Below are positions 35,952-45,831 of a DNA stretch of 64,000 bases, piece by piece. A program made the position numbers and the translations under genes. The stretch's first letter is position 1; each line of letters starts with the position of its first letter. The stretch comes from Palsa-506 sp963786975. GTDB lineage: Bacteria > Actinomycetota > Actinomycetes > Streptosporangiales > Streptosporangiaceae. The stretch covers positions 811,358-875,357 of the forward strand of contig CAWBBE010000001.1 of assembly GCA_963786975.1 (NCBI GenBank), given 5' to 3'. Under the pieces are notes generated by a model. The model did not search any database. It was not told the DNA's origin and saw nothing but the letters and a program-made list of their open reading frames with translations.

Positions 35952-38900
35952 TCACCGCACCCAGAGCTGGTCGATCTGCGGGAGGCCATCGGCGTCGAGG
36001 GTGAAGTGACCAGCCCGGCGGGAGAGCAGTTCGGCATCGCCGGTGTTCGCCAGCGGCACCCAGGCGGCCTGGCCGACGGCGAGGCGATCGGCCCTGGCCC
36101 AGATGTCCTGTGCGGCCGCCGGGTTGGTGAGCTGGAGCGTCTCGGCCCGCCCGACGAGGCGGTCGAACCGTGCGTTGCAGAACCCGCCGCCGTTGGTGGT
36201 CGGCCGGGTCGCCGGGGTGGTAGTTCGCGCACGACAGGAAGTAGTCGAGGAATTCGCCGGGCGAGGGATAGTCGGCGACCCACTCGCCGTCGCTGATGTC
36301 CCACAGTCCGTGCGGGTTGCCCAGGCGCCGGTAGAACTGAGCGTCGCCGCTGATCACCCGCGGGCGGTAGCCGATCTCGCGCAGGGCGGAGACGAGCGCG
36401 CCGGTCGCCGCGGTGGCGATGAGGTCGTTGCTGGGGCGGATGAAGTCGACGGCCGCCCCGGCGGTTCCCGACGCGCGGACCAGCGCCCGGGCGCGTACGA
36501 TGTCCGGCCCGTACCAGCGTCCGTCGTGCGGGTTGCGGGTCCAGGGGCAGTAGGCCTGGTATCCGGGGAAGTGGGGTGGCAGCACCTGGCAGGTGGGGAT
36601 CGACAGGCCGGGGCCACCGAGGTGGCGGGTGACGGCCGCCCGGTCGATCGCCAGGTTCACGGCGCGGCGGGCCAGCACGTTGCTGAACGGTGGCCGCCGG
36701 ACGTTGAAGGTCAGGAAGCTGGTGTCCGGCAGCGTGTCGAGCCGCAACTGGGACGCGAACCGGGTGCGCAGCGGCGCGAGGTTCGTGGACCCGATCTCGA
36801 GCGCTAGGTCGGCCTGGCCGCGCAGGACCGCCTGGACCCGCTGGCTGGGGCTGTTGTCCATCCGGATGTCGATGCGGTCGGGGTAGCCGTCGGGCTGGGC
36901 CGCCCGGGACCACTCGCGGAAACGCTGGTTGCGGACGAGCAGCAGCCGTCGGCCGGGGATGAGCTGGGCGACCCGGTAGGGCCCGGTGGAGGGGACCGGC
37001 CGGGTGGCCAGGTGCGCGCGGGGCGTTCCGGGCGGCACCGGCCTGCGCCTCCGGCAGCGTCAGCTTGAACAGCAGGTCCGGGTCGGGGTGGGTCAGGCGG
37101 AGGATGATGGTGCCGGTCCGGTCGTCGGTGATGACCCCGCGCGACAGGTCGCAGGCAGCGGGCCGCTGCGTGCATGCCGCCGCTCCCTGCAGGGCCGAGT
37201 AGAAGAAGGCGGCCTGGCTGTTCGTGGCGTACAGCCGCTCGAGCTCGCGGCGCAGGTCGGAGGCGCGGACCGGCACGCCGGTCGAGTAGCGGATTCCGGG
37301 GCGGAGGCGGAAGACGTAGGTGCGCCCGCCGTCGGTGGGCACCGGCACCGCGGTGGCGAGGTCGGGGACGAGTTGCGCGGCGCCGGAGGCCTGCGCCAGG
37401 GCCACGAGCCCGTCGCCGGTCGCCCGCCAGATCGCGGGGTGCACGTCGTTCGGGTCCGCGGGGTCGAGTACCTGGATGGCTGAGTACTCCACCCGCAGCG
37501 TTCCGCCGCGGTGCTCACGGCCTGCCGGCGCGCCCGCGGCGACCCAGGGGGTCTGGCCGAGGAGGGTCACGGCGGCGGGTGCCGCGCCAACGGTGTCGCG
37601 GCGGCGGACCGTCCCCGTCCGGGGATCCACCGACACCAGCGCTCCGGCGCCTTCGTCGGTGACCCAGACGCCGCCCGCGCCGGCCGCGACCGCGGTCGGC
37701 GCGTCCCCGACCGGCACGGTCGAGGCGACGGCGTTGCGCGTGGGGTCCACTCGGGAGAGCGTCCCGTCCAGCGCGTTGACCACCCACACCGCGCCGCCGC
37801 CCGCCGCGACCGGCCCGGCGCCGGCGCCGACCCCGATCTCGGCCAGGATCTCTCCGCTGACCGGATCGATCCGGACCAGTTTGTGCGCCAGCGGCTCGGT
37901 GACCCACAGCGCGCCGAACCCGGCCGCCACCCCGCCCGGAGAATCTTGCAGCCGAACGGACCTGCGGGGTACCCCGCTGCCAGGGTCGAGCGCCACGACC
38001 GCGTCACCGCCCGCGTCGGCCACCCATACCGCGCCCGCGCCGGCTGCCAGCGCGACCGGGCGCCCGCCGATGCTGATCGTCTGAACCACCCGGTTGGCCC
38101 GTGGGTCGATCCGGGAGACGCTGCCATCCAGTGCGTTCGCGACCCAGACCGCGCCCGCCCCGTAGGCGACCCCGGCCGGGGAGCTGCCGACGATCAGGGT
38201 CTGATCGACATGAGGGCCGTGCGGATCAATCCGGGTGACCGTGCCATCCGCCCCGTTGGTCACCCAGATGCTGCCCGCGCCTGCGGCGATGCCGGCCGGC
38301 GCGGAACCGACGGGCACGCTGGCCGCGACCTGGCCGGTGACCGGGTCGAGCGCACCGACGCCGTCAGCCATGATCGCGCGGCGCGCGCCAGCCTCGCCAC
38401 CGGTGAGCACGACCACGGCGATGGCCGACGCCGCGGCCAGCAGCGCGACAGCGGCAAGAACCAGCCGGGGCCTGCGCCATCGAGGGACCGGCGGCGGCGC
38501 GGCGGCCGGTGAGGGAGGCTGCGGGGCAGGCCTGGGAGGCGGATCGAGCGCCGGCTTCGGAGGCAGGTCGAGGGCCGGCTTCGGAGGCAGCTCGAGGGCC
38601 GGGTCCTGCGCCAGCACCGCGGCCTCCAGCCGCCTCAGCTCCGGGCCGGGTTCCAGTCCCAGCTCCTCGACCAGCGAGCGGCGCACCGCCCGGTAGGCCG
38701 AAAGCGCGTCGGCTTGCCGCCCCGACCGGTACAGCGCGAGCATCAACTGGCCCGTCAGCCGCTCCCGGGTCGGCTCTCGCGACACCAGCAGCTCCAGCTC
38801 GGGCACCAGCGCAGCGTGATGCCCCAGCGTCAGCTCGGCCTCGATCCGGTCTTCTACCGCCGACAGGCGCAGCCCGGCCAGCCGCCCGGCCTCGGCGCGC

Positions 38901-39334
38901 GCCCAGGGCTCATCGGCCACCTCGGCGTACGCGGCACCCCGCCACAGCGCCAGCGCCTCGGTGAGCACCCGCGCCGCCCGCCCGGCCTGGCCCGCGGCCA
39001 GCGCCTCCCGCCCCTCGGCCGCCAGCGCCTCAAAACGCCGCGCGTCGGTCTCCTCGGCGTGCAGCACGTAGCCCGGGGCGCGGGTCGCCAGTATGTCGCC
39101 CGCGCCCGCCTCGCGGAACGCCCTTCGCATCCGCGAGAGGTAGGCGTCGAGGCTCTGTGATGCGCCCGGCGGCGGATTCCCGGCCCACAGCTCCTCGATC
39201 AGCCGGTCCCGCGAGACAACCTCACCGGCGTGCACCAGCAGCAGCGCCAGCAGGGCCCGCTGGCGCCCGCCACCCACCGGCACGCTGCGCCCGTCCGCGT
39301 ACGCCTCGAGCGGGCCCAGGACACAGAACCTCAT
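35952..39334 (-). pseudogene. BTAD/SARP regulator fused to beta-propeller and solute-binding domain; frame broken near 37041 and 36205
   Basis: Reconstructed length about 1,127 aa. Order: OmpR-type winged helix (1-95; MRFCVLGPLEAYADGRSVPV), BTAD helical domain (96-245), Pro-rich linker with three PPKPALDL-like units, and one membrane helix (about 285-307, LVLAAVALLAAASAIAVVVL). Then come a YVTN/NHL-like propeller with six or more repeats of the GAGAVWVANALDGSVSRIDP type and an SBP_bac_5 peptide-binding domain (DPADPNDVHPAIWRATGDGL, RAVNLAIDRAAVTRHLGGPG). Each break is explained by one extra base. This puts DNA binding inside and a periplasmic-type receptor outside in one chain. Two lipoprotein genes diverge from it. 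Confidence 0.82.
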
Positions 39335-39424
39335 CCCTACCCCACCTGGGAAGACGCTTAGACGCTAGGACCGCAGCAAGCTTTCTGCAAGGCGCGGTCA
39401 AGTGCCTCCCAGCAATCTCGTCCC

Positions 39425-40264
39425 GTGTCCCGATCGCGCCTGACGTTCGCAACGGTGGTAGCCGCCGCGGCCGTGGCGATGGCAGCGGTGCCCGGCTGCG
39501 GCCCGCAGGCCAACGCGCCCAGCCCAGCAGCCACGCCAGCCCCTCGGGCACGGGCGAGCTCATCGATCGCCGACGGGGCCGAGCTCACCGGGCCCACACG
39601 CTGGGAGGCACGCGTGCCGGGTATCCCAGGCAGTGGCGTCGCATCGGTGCGGTTCTTCATCGACGGGAAGCTCAGGCACCTCGCTCGAACGGCGCCCTAC
39701 CTGTTCGCCGGCCGGGGGAATCTGCTGCTGCCTGGCACTCTGGGCTCCGGCTCGCACATCTTCGCCGTCGACGTCACGCTCACCGATGGCCGCCACCTGA
39801 CGACTGCCGCAGCCGCCGTGGTGTCGGCGCAGGCACGCGGCATCCCGCGTCGGGTGCTGGGCCGCTGGACCCGGACCGTCACGGCGGCCGAGGTCGCCCG
39901 CACCCAGGGCTTCCGCAACCCGGCGGACGGGGTCCCTGTCCCGGCCGGGACCTGGCAGGTGCGGATCGGCGCCGACGGCGTGGCCCGCTACACCGGCCCC
40001 GCTCACGATCTGACCGTCGGTCAGGTTCGCTTCGAGCCCGGCGGCCGGCTGGTCGTCGGCAACGAGATTCCCAACTTCCCGCACGCATCCAAGGGCGGAT
40101 TCTGCCGCGACACCGCCGGCGACGGGATCTACCACTGGTCGATCGACGGCCACACGCTGACCGTCCGGGCCGTCAGCGACCGCCAGTGCGCCAACCGCAA
40201 CAGCTTCTGGAACGGCACCTTCACCCGATCAGCCCCAGGCGCACACCCTCAGGCCGCTCCCTAA
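39425..40264 (+). CDS. Secreted lipoprotein with Ig-like and lipocalin-like domains (copy 1)
   Basis: A 279-aa protein; GTG start. The signal peptide ends in a lipobox AAVPGC, so it is a lipid-anchored surface protein. A first beta domain (about 50-135; WEARVPGIPGSGVASVRFFI, GSHIFAVDVTLTDGR) looks Ig-like. The second (about 140-275) begins VLGRWTRTVTAAEVA and ends with HTLTVRAVSDRQCANRNSFW, a lipocalin-like barrel with two cysteines. It starts 91 bp from the divergent regulator fusion and shares its architecture with the next gene. Confidence 0.75.
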   Translation: MSRSRLTFATVVAAAAVAMAAVPGCGPQANAPSPAATPAPRARASSSIADGAELTGPTRWEARVPGIPGSGVASVRFFIDGKLRHLARTAPYLFAGRGNLLLPGTLGSGSHIFAVDVTLTDGRHLTTAAAAVVSAQARGIPRRVLGRWTRTVTAAEVARTQGFRNPADGVPVPAGTWQVRIGADGVARYTGPAHDLTVGQVRFEPGGRLVVGNEIPNFPHASKGGFCRDTAGDGIYHWSIDGHTLTVRAVSDRQCANRNSFWNGTFTRSAPGAHPQAAP

Positions 40265-40302
40265 TGCCCCGGCTTCGCAGTGCACAACACAAGGAGGAGA
40301 AC

Positions 40303-41106
40303 ATGAACCGTCCATCTCGTAGCGTCCGCCCGCTTGCCCCGCTCGGGCTCCTGGCCGCGGCGGCGCTCGCCGCTGGCTGCTCGTCAGGGCACGCCGCCAC
40401 CGCCCCGCCCAGCCCGTCACCGGCCCGGGTGACCGTGACCTCCACCCTCGACGGGCACACCATCCTGCCGCACCGGATCCACTGGCAGGCCTTCGCCAGT
40501 ACGCCGGCCGGGCACATCTCCAAGGTCGACTACCTGATTGACGGCAGGCTGAGCTGGGTCGAGACCCTAACGCCCTACTTCTACGGCCGTGACGGCAACT
40601 GGCTCGTCACCTCGTTCCTCACGTCCGGCGAGCACACCTTCACCGTGCGGGCATTCACCCCCGACGGGCGCACGGCCACCGACACGGTGAAGGCGTCGGT
40701 AGCTGCATCGGCCGCCCCGCCCGCCGCGCTCGCCGGCACATGGACCCGTGTCGTCACCCCCGCCGACGTGAAGCAAGCCACCACGGACCAGCCACCGCCC
40801 GCCGGCCGCTGGCGCCTCCAGATCGGCCCGACGGGATGGCAGCTGGGCGACCCAAGCGGCGGTGGAGCGCTCTTCGACGTCGGCTACCGGCCGGGCGGGA
40901 GCATGCAGATGCGCCCCTCCATCGACTACCCGCCGTACCCGCAAAACGACCAGGGTGGCTTTTGCGCGGACACCGATCCGCTGTGGAACTGGACGTACTC
41001 AGTCGCTGGCGACGGCAAGACGCTCACCCTGCGCCCGGCCGGCCACGACCCCTGCGGCGACCGGACGGCGATCCTCGCCGGCACGTGGACGACTGTGGGC
41101 ACGTGA
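40303..41106 (+). CDS. Secreted lipoprotein, paralogue of the preceding gene (copy 2)
   Basis: A 267-aa protein starting after AAGGAGGAGAAC. Lipobox LAAGC, then an Ig-like domain (HWQAFASTPAGHISKVDYLI, SGEHTFTVRAFTPDGRTATD) and a lipocalin-like domain opening LAGTWTRVVTPADVKQ and closing KTLTLRPAGHDPCGDRTAIL. It shares the order GxWTR-V-T, GGFC, W, LT-R with copy 1 but little else, so the duplication is old. Tandem with copy 1 at 38 bp and likely co-transcribed. Possible ligand carriers for the divergent receptor (inference). Confidence 0.78.
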   Translation: MNRPSRSVRPLAPLGLLAAAALAAGCSSGHAATAPPSPSPARVTVTSTLDGHTILPHRIHWQAFASTPAGHISKVDYLIDGRLSWVETLTPYFYGRDGNWLVTSFLTSGEHTFTVRAFTPDGRTATDTVKASVAASAAPPAALAGTWTRVVTPADVKQATTDQPPPAGRWRLQIGPTGWQLGDPSGGGALFDVGYRPGGSMQMRPSIDYPPYPQNDQGGFCADTDPLWNWTYSVAGDGKTLTLRPAGHDPCGDRTAILAGTWTTVGT

Positions 41107-41506
41107 GGGCGGACCCACGAGCGGCGAAAGCGGCGATGACGGCGGCACGACCGCCACTGCGGTCCTCATCCGCTGCTCGGCGTCGATGTGACGCCCGATG
41201 GGGTGGCGCCTTTCTGGGGCTGGCCCAGCGCGCGATCAGATGTGGCGGCGGCCGTGGGGCGCCGCGCGGGCCAGGCCGCGATGACCCCAGGTCGCGGACG
41301 GTCCCGGCCGGCCCTGAACTGTAGGGCGCACGCTTTGGCGGCGTGCGCCTCTCTGTTCAGGCGCGTTCACGGCTACTGTGACCTGGCAAAACAGCTGGGA
41401 CGTATCCGGCAGAAACATCGTTCGAAGGTCGAAACTGAGACCAACAAATGAGACCAGCGCACCTCAAGGCGCCAGCCTGTCGACGCCAATGATCGGTGTT
41501 TCAGCA
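41107..41506. other. Gap before the tRNA-Ser(GGA) att site
   Basis: These 400 bases hold no supportable gene. The end is AT-richer around 41390-41460, with short GAGACCA repeats that resemble sequence at 35519-35550 beside the other repeat copy. It may be the remains of the element's integrase end; no integrase motif is readable. Confidence 0.45.
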
Positions 41507-41571
41507 GGTCAGAGGTGGCGGAGGATAGGAGATTCGAACTCCTGAGGGGTTGCCCCCAACACGCTTTCCAA
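41507..41571. repeat. 65-bp direct repeat partner (att site within tRNA-Ser)
   Basis: Identical to 35359-35423. Here it is part of the intact tRNA-Ser(GGA) gene, so this is the end of the element that rebuilt the tRNA. Confidence 0.85.
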
Positions 41572-41603
41572 GCGTGCGCCCTAGGCCACTAGGCGAATCC
41601 TCC
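41519..41603 (-). tRNA. tRNA-Ser (anticodon GGA)
   Basis: An 85-nt class II tRNA with acceptor GGAGGAT/ATCCTCC, anticodon loop TTGGAAA (anticodon GGA, codons UCC/UCU), a long variable arm and T-loop GTTCGAATC. CCA is not encoded. Lies just upstream of the SRP RNA, pointing away from it, and serves as the integration target described above. Confidence 0.97.
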
Positions 41604-41747
41604 GTCGGCCAGCCTACCGACTTCCGGCTGGTACCGGACGCCCGGCCGCGGATCGCCCCGGGCCGGCGCCCGGGCGGCCGGCCGCGGATCGGGACGCCCT
41701 GCCCGGATCGGGGACAACCGCCTCCGGCGGCTGGCTAGACTGGGCGG

Positions 41748-41840
41748 CAGACCCCTCGCACGGCGTTTATCCCGCCAACTCCCCCAGGGCCGGAAGGCAG
41801 CAAGGGTACGCGGGCTCTGGCGGGTGTGCGGGGGGTCCTT
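41748..41840 (+). ncRNA. ffs: Signal recognition particle 4.5S RNA
   Basis: The universally conserved SRP tip GGCCGGAAGGCAGCAAGGGT is present at 41788-41807. The ends ACCCCTCGCAC and GTGCGGGGGGT pair to close a roughly 93-nt hairpin, the small bacterial SRP RNA. It binds Ffh for co-translational membrane targeting. The place directly upstream of dnaX is typical for actinobacteria. Exact ends are estimated from pairing. Confidence 0.95.
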
Positions 41841-41862
41841 CCGTCCTGGTAAGGATGAGGTC

Positions 41863-43916
41863 ATGGCAGCCGACGTCCCCAGTCCCGCCCCGGCGGATCC
41901 AGCGCAGCCAGCGGCTCCGGCAATCCGGCTGGCGCTATACCGGAAGTACCGGCCGGCCACGTTCGCCGAGCTGAAGGGGCAGGACCACGTCACCGAGCCG
42001 CTCCGGCAGGCGCTGCGCAGCGGCCGGGTTAACCATGCCTACCTGTTCAGCGGCCCGCGCGGCTGCGGCAAGACCTCCAGCGCCAGGATCCTGGCGCGGT
42101 CGCTGAACTGCGAGCAGGGCCCGACGCCTGACCCGTGCGGCAAGTGCGCATCGTGCATCGCGCTGGCCCCGTCCGGCCCGGGCAGCATCGACGTGATCGA
42201 GATCGACGCGGCCTCGCACGGCGGCGTGGAGGATGCCAGGGACCTGCGCGAGCGTGCCTTCTACGCCCCGGTCTCCGCCCGCTTCAAGATCTACATCATC
42301 GACGAGGCGCACATGGTGACCGGCGGCGGCTTCAACGCCCTGCTCAAGCTGGTCGAGGAACCGCCGCCGCACCTCAAGTTCGTCTTCGCCACCACCGAGC
42401 CGGAGAAGGTCATCCCGACGATCAGGTCGCGGACCCATCACTACCCGTTCCGGCTGGTGCCGCCGGGCGTGCTGCGGGAACTGCTGGAGGAGATACTGGC
42501 CAGCGAGGGCGTCGGGTACGAGCCGGCCGTGCTGCCGGTGGTGGTGCAGGCCGGGGCCGGGTCGGCCCGTGACTCGCTGTCCATCCTGGACCAGCTGCTG
42601 GCCGGCTCCGGCCCCGAAGGGCTCACCTACGAGCGGGCGATCGCCCTGCTCGGCCATACCGACGCCGGCCTGCTCGACGAGGTCACCGACGCGTTCGCGG
42701 CGGGTGACGGCGCGGCCATCTTCCACGCCGTGGACCGCGTGATCGAAGGCGGGCACGAGCCCCGCCGGTTCGCCGCTGACCTGCTGGACCGGCTGCGCGA
42801 CCTGATCGTGCTCGCCGCCGTCCCGGACGCCGGGGAGACCGGGCTGCTGGACGCCCCGGCCGACCGGGTCGAGCGGATGCGCAACCAGGCGGCGGAGTTC
42901 GGCCAGGCCCGGCTGACCAGGGCCGCGGAGGTCATCAACGCGGGGCTGGTGGAGATGCGCGGCGCGACCTCGCCGAGGCTCCTGCTCGAGCTGATGTGCG
43001 CCCAGGTGCTGCTGCCGGCCGCGGCGACCGGCGAGCGGGCGATGATGGCGCGGCTCGAAGCGCTGGAGCACAAGCTCGCAACCGCGGCAGGCCCGGCCGC
43101 CGCTGGTCCCGCCCAGCCCGCGGCAGCCAGTTCCGGCGCCGCCGCGACCGCGGGCGGTCCTGGCGCGGGCGCGCCGCAGGCCGCCGGCCTGGCCGGCGCC
43201 TCCCGGCGGGCGGCCGCGTCGCAGCAGGCCGATGACGCGCACCGCGCCGCGGACCGCCAGCAGCCCGCCGGCGCGCGGAGCCGGCCAGCGCCCGGCAGCC
43301 CGCCGGCGCGCGGGAGCCGGCCGGTGCCGCGCAGCCGGCCAGCAGGGCCGGCGACGGCCCTGAATCGATCAGCGACCGCTGGCCCGAGGTGCTTGAGGCG
43401 GTCAAGCGCGAGCGGAAGGTGGCCTGGCTGCTGCTCGGCAACGCCACCGTGGAATCGCTGACCGACGGCGTGCTGACCCTGAGGTTCGCCAGGGAAGGCG
43501 AGGCCAAGGGCTTCACCAGCAGCGGCTGCGACCAGGACCTGGCCCGCGTGCTGCAGGTCATGTTCGGCCTGACCCCGCAGATCAGGGCCGCGGCCGGGAC
43601 GGCCGGATCAGGCGGCCACGGCCCGGGCGGCTACGGCGGGCCCGGCGGCCACGGCGGCCACGGCGGGACAGCAAGCCCGGGCAGCGGTCCGGACCGCGGC
43701 GGGCAGCAGCAGGCGCCGGCCGGCCTGGCCGCAGGCCGCGCGGAGCCGACCCGGCGGCCGGACCGGCCGGCACCGCCCGGCGAGGATTTTCCCGAGGATC
43801 CTGACCCGTACGACGGCGCGGACGGCGCGCCCGGCACCGGCAGCGACTCGCTGACCGGCATGGACCTGATCGAGCGCGAGCTAGGCGGCAAGGTCATCGA
43901 GGAACTCGGCGGCTAG
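41863..43916 (+). pseudogene. dnaX: DNA polymerase III subunit gamma/tau, frame broken at about 43240-43350
   Basis: ATG 41863 follows AAGGATGAGG. The clamp-loader ATPase is complete: Walker A GPRGCGKTSSARILA, a four-cysteine zinc module (C..CGKCASC), DEAH-type Walker B IIDEAHMV and the SRC-like RSRTHHYPF. After an Ala/Pro/Arg linker the frame runs to 43461 with nonsense. The tau-like domain (WPEVLEAVKRERKVAWLLLG, LTLRFAREGEAKGF) lies in the -1 frame to 43916, ending with a Gly/His-rich stretch and acidic tail. Either one indel in the linker or, less likely, programmed frameshifting. Repaired length about 680 aa. Confidence 0.9.
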
Positions 43917-44083
43917 CCGGGCCGCCGCCGGGCCAGCCGCCGGCGGCCGGCCGGCGATGCGGTTCCGCCGCGGTACCCGGGCAGGCTTAGGCTCGGAGGC
44001 GACAGGCGGTTGCCGTGGCGCTACCTGGCGCGCGGTAATCCGCGAGCCCGCCGTGCAGGCGATGACAGCAGATGGGGCGAAAC

Positions 44084-44526
44084 GTGGATCCTGGCGGTCA
44101 GCTGGACATGCAGCAACTGCTTGCCGCGGCACAGCAGATGCAGGAACAGCTCCTGAACGCGCAGGAGGAACTGGCCGACACGGAAGTGGAAGGCTCGCAG
44201 GCGGCGGTCTCGTGACCGCCGTCGTCAACGGGCAGGGCGAGCTGGTGGATCTCAGCATCGACGCTGCCGCTATCGACCCGGCCAGCCCGGAGGAGTCCGC
44301 GCAAACGGTCGCCGACCTCGTGCTCGCCGCAGTCCGCGATGCGAACCGCGCGGCTGGCGAACTGCAGCAGCAGCTGATGGGCCCCTTCGCGGCCGGCTTC
44401 GGCGGCGCGCCGGGCGGCGATCCCGGCCTGCCCGGCATTCCCGGCCTGCCCGGGTTCCCCGGCCCTTCCGGGCCGGGCGCCGGGCCGCCCAGCGGGCCGG
44501 GCACCGGATCCGCGGGCGGGCCCTGA
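44084..44526 (+). pseudogene. ybaB: YbaB/EbfC nucleoid-associated protein, frame broken near 44203
   Basis: From GTG 44084: DPGGQLDMQQLLAAAQQMQE and EELADTEVEGS. Here one G is missing (GGCTCGCAGG for GGCTCGGCAGG); with it restored, AGGGLVTAVVNGQGELVDLS and the rest follow to 44526. A small DNA-binding dimer encoded with recR in most bacteria. The last 45 residues are a collagen-like Gly-Pro-rich tail (GDPGLPGIPGLPGFPGPSGP) not needed for the fold. The recR GTG follows 1 base after the stop. Confidence 0.88.
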
Positions 44527-44527
44527 C

Positions 44528-45128
44528 GTGTACGAAGGCGTCGTCCAGAACCTCATCGACGAACTCGGCCTGCTGCCGGGCGTCGGCCCCAAGGGCGCGC
44601 AGCGGATCGCGTTCCACCTGCTGACGGCTGACCCGGCGGACGTGCGCCGCCTTTCGGCCGTGCTGCTCGAGGTGATAGAGCGGGTGAAATTCTGCCGCAC
44701 CTGCGCCAACGTGGCCGAGGATGACGAATGCCGGATCTGCCGGGACCAGCGGCGCGATCCGGCGGTGATCTGCGTGGTGGAAGAGCCGAAGGACGTCGCG
44801 GCGATTGAGAAGATCCGCGAGTTCCGCGGCCGTTACCATGTCCTCGGCGGCGCGATCAGCCCGATCGACGGGATCGGCCCGGAAGATCTGCGGATCAGGG
44901 AGCTGATGACGCGGCTGGCGGACGGCACCGTCAGCGGAGCTGATCCTCGCCACCGACCCCAACCTGGAAGGCGAGGCCACGGCGACATACCTGGCCCGGC
45001 TGATCAAGCCACTCGGGATACGGGTGACCAGGCCCGCCAGCGGACTGCCGGTCGGCGGCGAGCTCGAGTATGCCGACGAGGTCACCCTTGGACGCGCATT
45101 CGAAGGACGGAGGCTGATCGATGTATAG
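44528..45128 (+). pseudogene. recR: Recombination mediator RecR, frame broken near 44936
   Basis: MYEGVVQNLIDELGLLPGVG opens with the helix-hairpin-helix; the C4 zinc finger is CRTCANVAEDDECRIC. The Toprim domain begins normally (VICVVEEPKDVAAIEK). At GTCAGCGGAGCTG one extra G shifts the frame. Without it, ELILATDPNLEGEATATYLA and RAFEGRRLIDV follow to the stop at 45128. Repaired length 200 aa, exactly family size. RecR loads RecA at gaps with RecO/RecF. Being near-essential and perfectly conserved around the break, it supports sequence error. Confidence 0.92.
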
Positions 45129-45167
45129 GGCACCGGACCCGGGATTTCCGCTGGCGCGGGGCGGGTC

Positions 45168-45737
45168 ATGGTGAGCGCCGGCGAGGACCGGGACACGGCC
45201 GCCAGGCCGGGTGAGGACTGGCGCCCGCTCGCGAACCAGATCGCCAGGAACGCGCAGGACTACCTGGACGGGATGGCCGCCCTGGCCAGGGGCGAGGGCG
45301 GCGAGGAGACCGTCCCGCTGCTGCTGCTCGAGGTGGCCCAGATCATGCTGGCCGGGGCGAAGCTCGGCGCCAGCAAGGACGTCATCCTGCCCGGCAACTG
45401 GGAGCCCGACGTCGGCGCCGATCCCGATCTTGACCTGCTCCGCACCGGCCTGGCCGCCCGGCTGCTTGACTGCGACGAGTATGCCGAGCTCTTCGATCCC
45501 TACGCGGACACCCGGGCAACTCCGTTCCGGCTGTCCGATGATCTGGCGGCGGTGGCGGCTGACCTTATCCACGGCCTGAAGCACTACGAGGCCGGCCGGT
45601 CCTCCGAGGCGCTGTGGTGGTGGCAGTACTCGTACGTCAACCACTGGGGCCTGCACGGCGGCGCGGCCATGCGGGCGCTGCATGCGGTCGTCGCGCATGC
45701 CCGGCTGGACGTGGCCGAGGAGAGCACCGCGGGCTGA
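45168..45737 (+). CDS. DUF5063 protein
   Basis: A 189-aa acidic, mainly helical protein. Recognisable DUF5063 features are ANQIARNAQDYLDGMAALAR, LPGNWEPDVGADPDLD and the Trp-rich ALWWWQYSYVNHWGLHGGAA. In actinobacteria this family lies directly after recR, as here (39 bp). Its function is unknown. ATG 45168 and GTG 45171 are both possible starts. Confidence 0.9.
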   Translation: MVSAGEDRDTAARPGEDWRPLANQIARNAQDYLDGMAALARGEGGEETVPLLLLEVAQIMLAGAKLGASKDVILPGNWEPDVGADPDLDLLRTGLAARLLDCDEYAELFDPYADTRATPFRLSDDLAAVAADLIHGLKHYEAGRSSEALWWWQYSYVNHWGLHGGAAMRALHAVVAHARLDVAEESTAG

Positions 45738-45831
45738 CCCCCGCGCAGCCGAGCCAGGACCGCGGCCGCCGTCCGCTGGATAGACTCATCGGGACGCCTG
45801 CCAGCAGCCGGAACTAAAGGAGCGGCGACCT

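Noticed and set aside
43240..43461. Programmed dnaX frameshift called as a feature
   Set aside because: No slippery sequence is visible and the window has many unrelated single-base breaks, so it is only raised as a low-interest finding.
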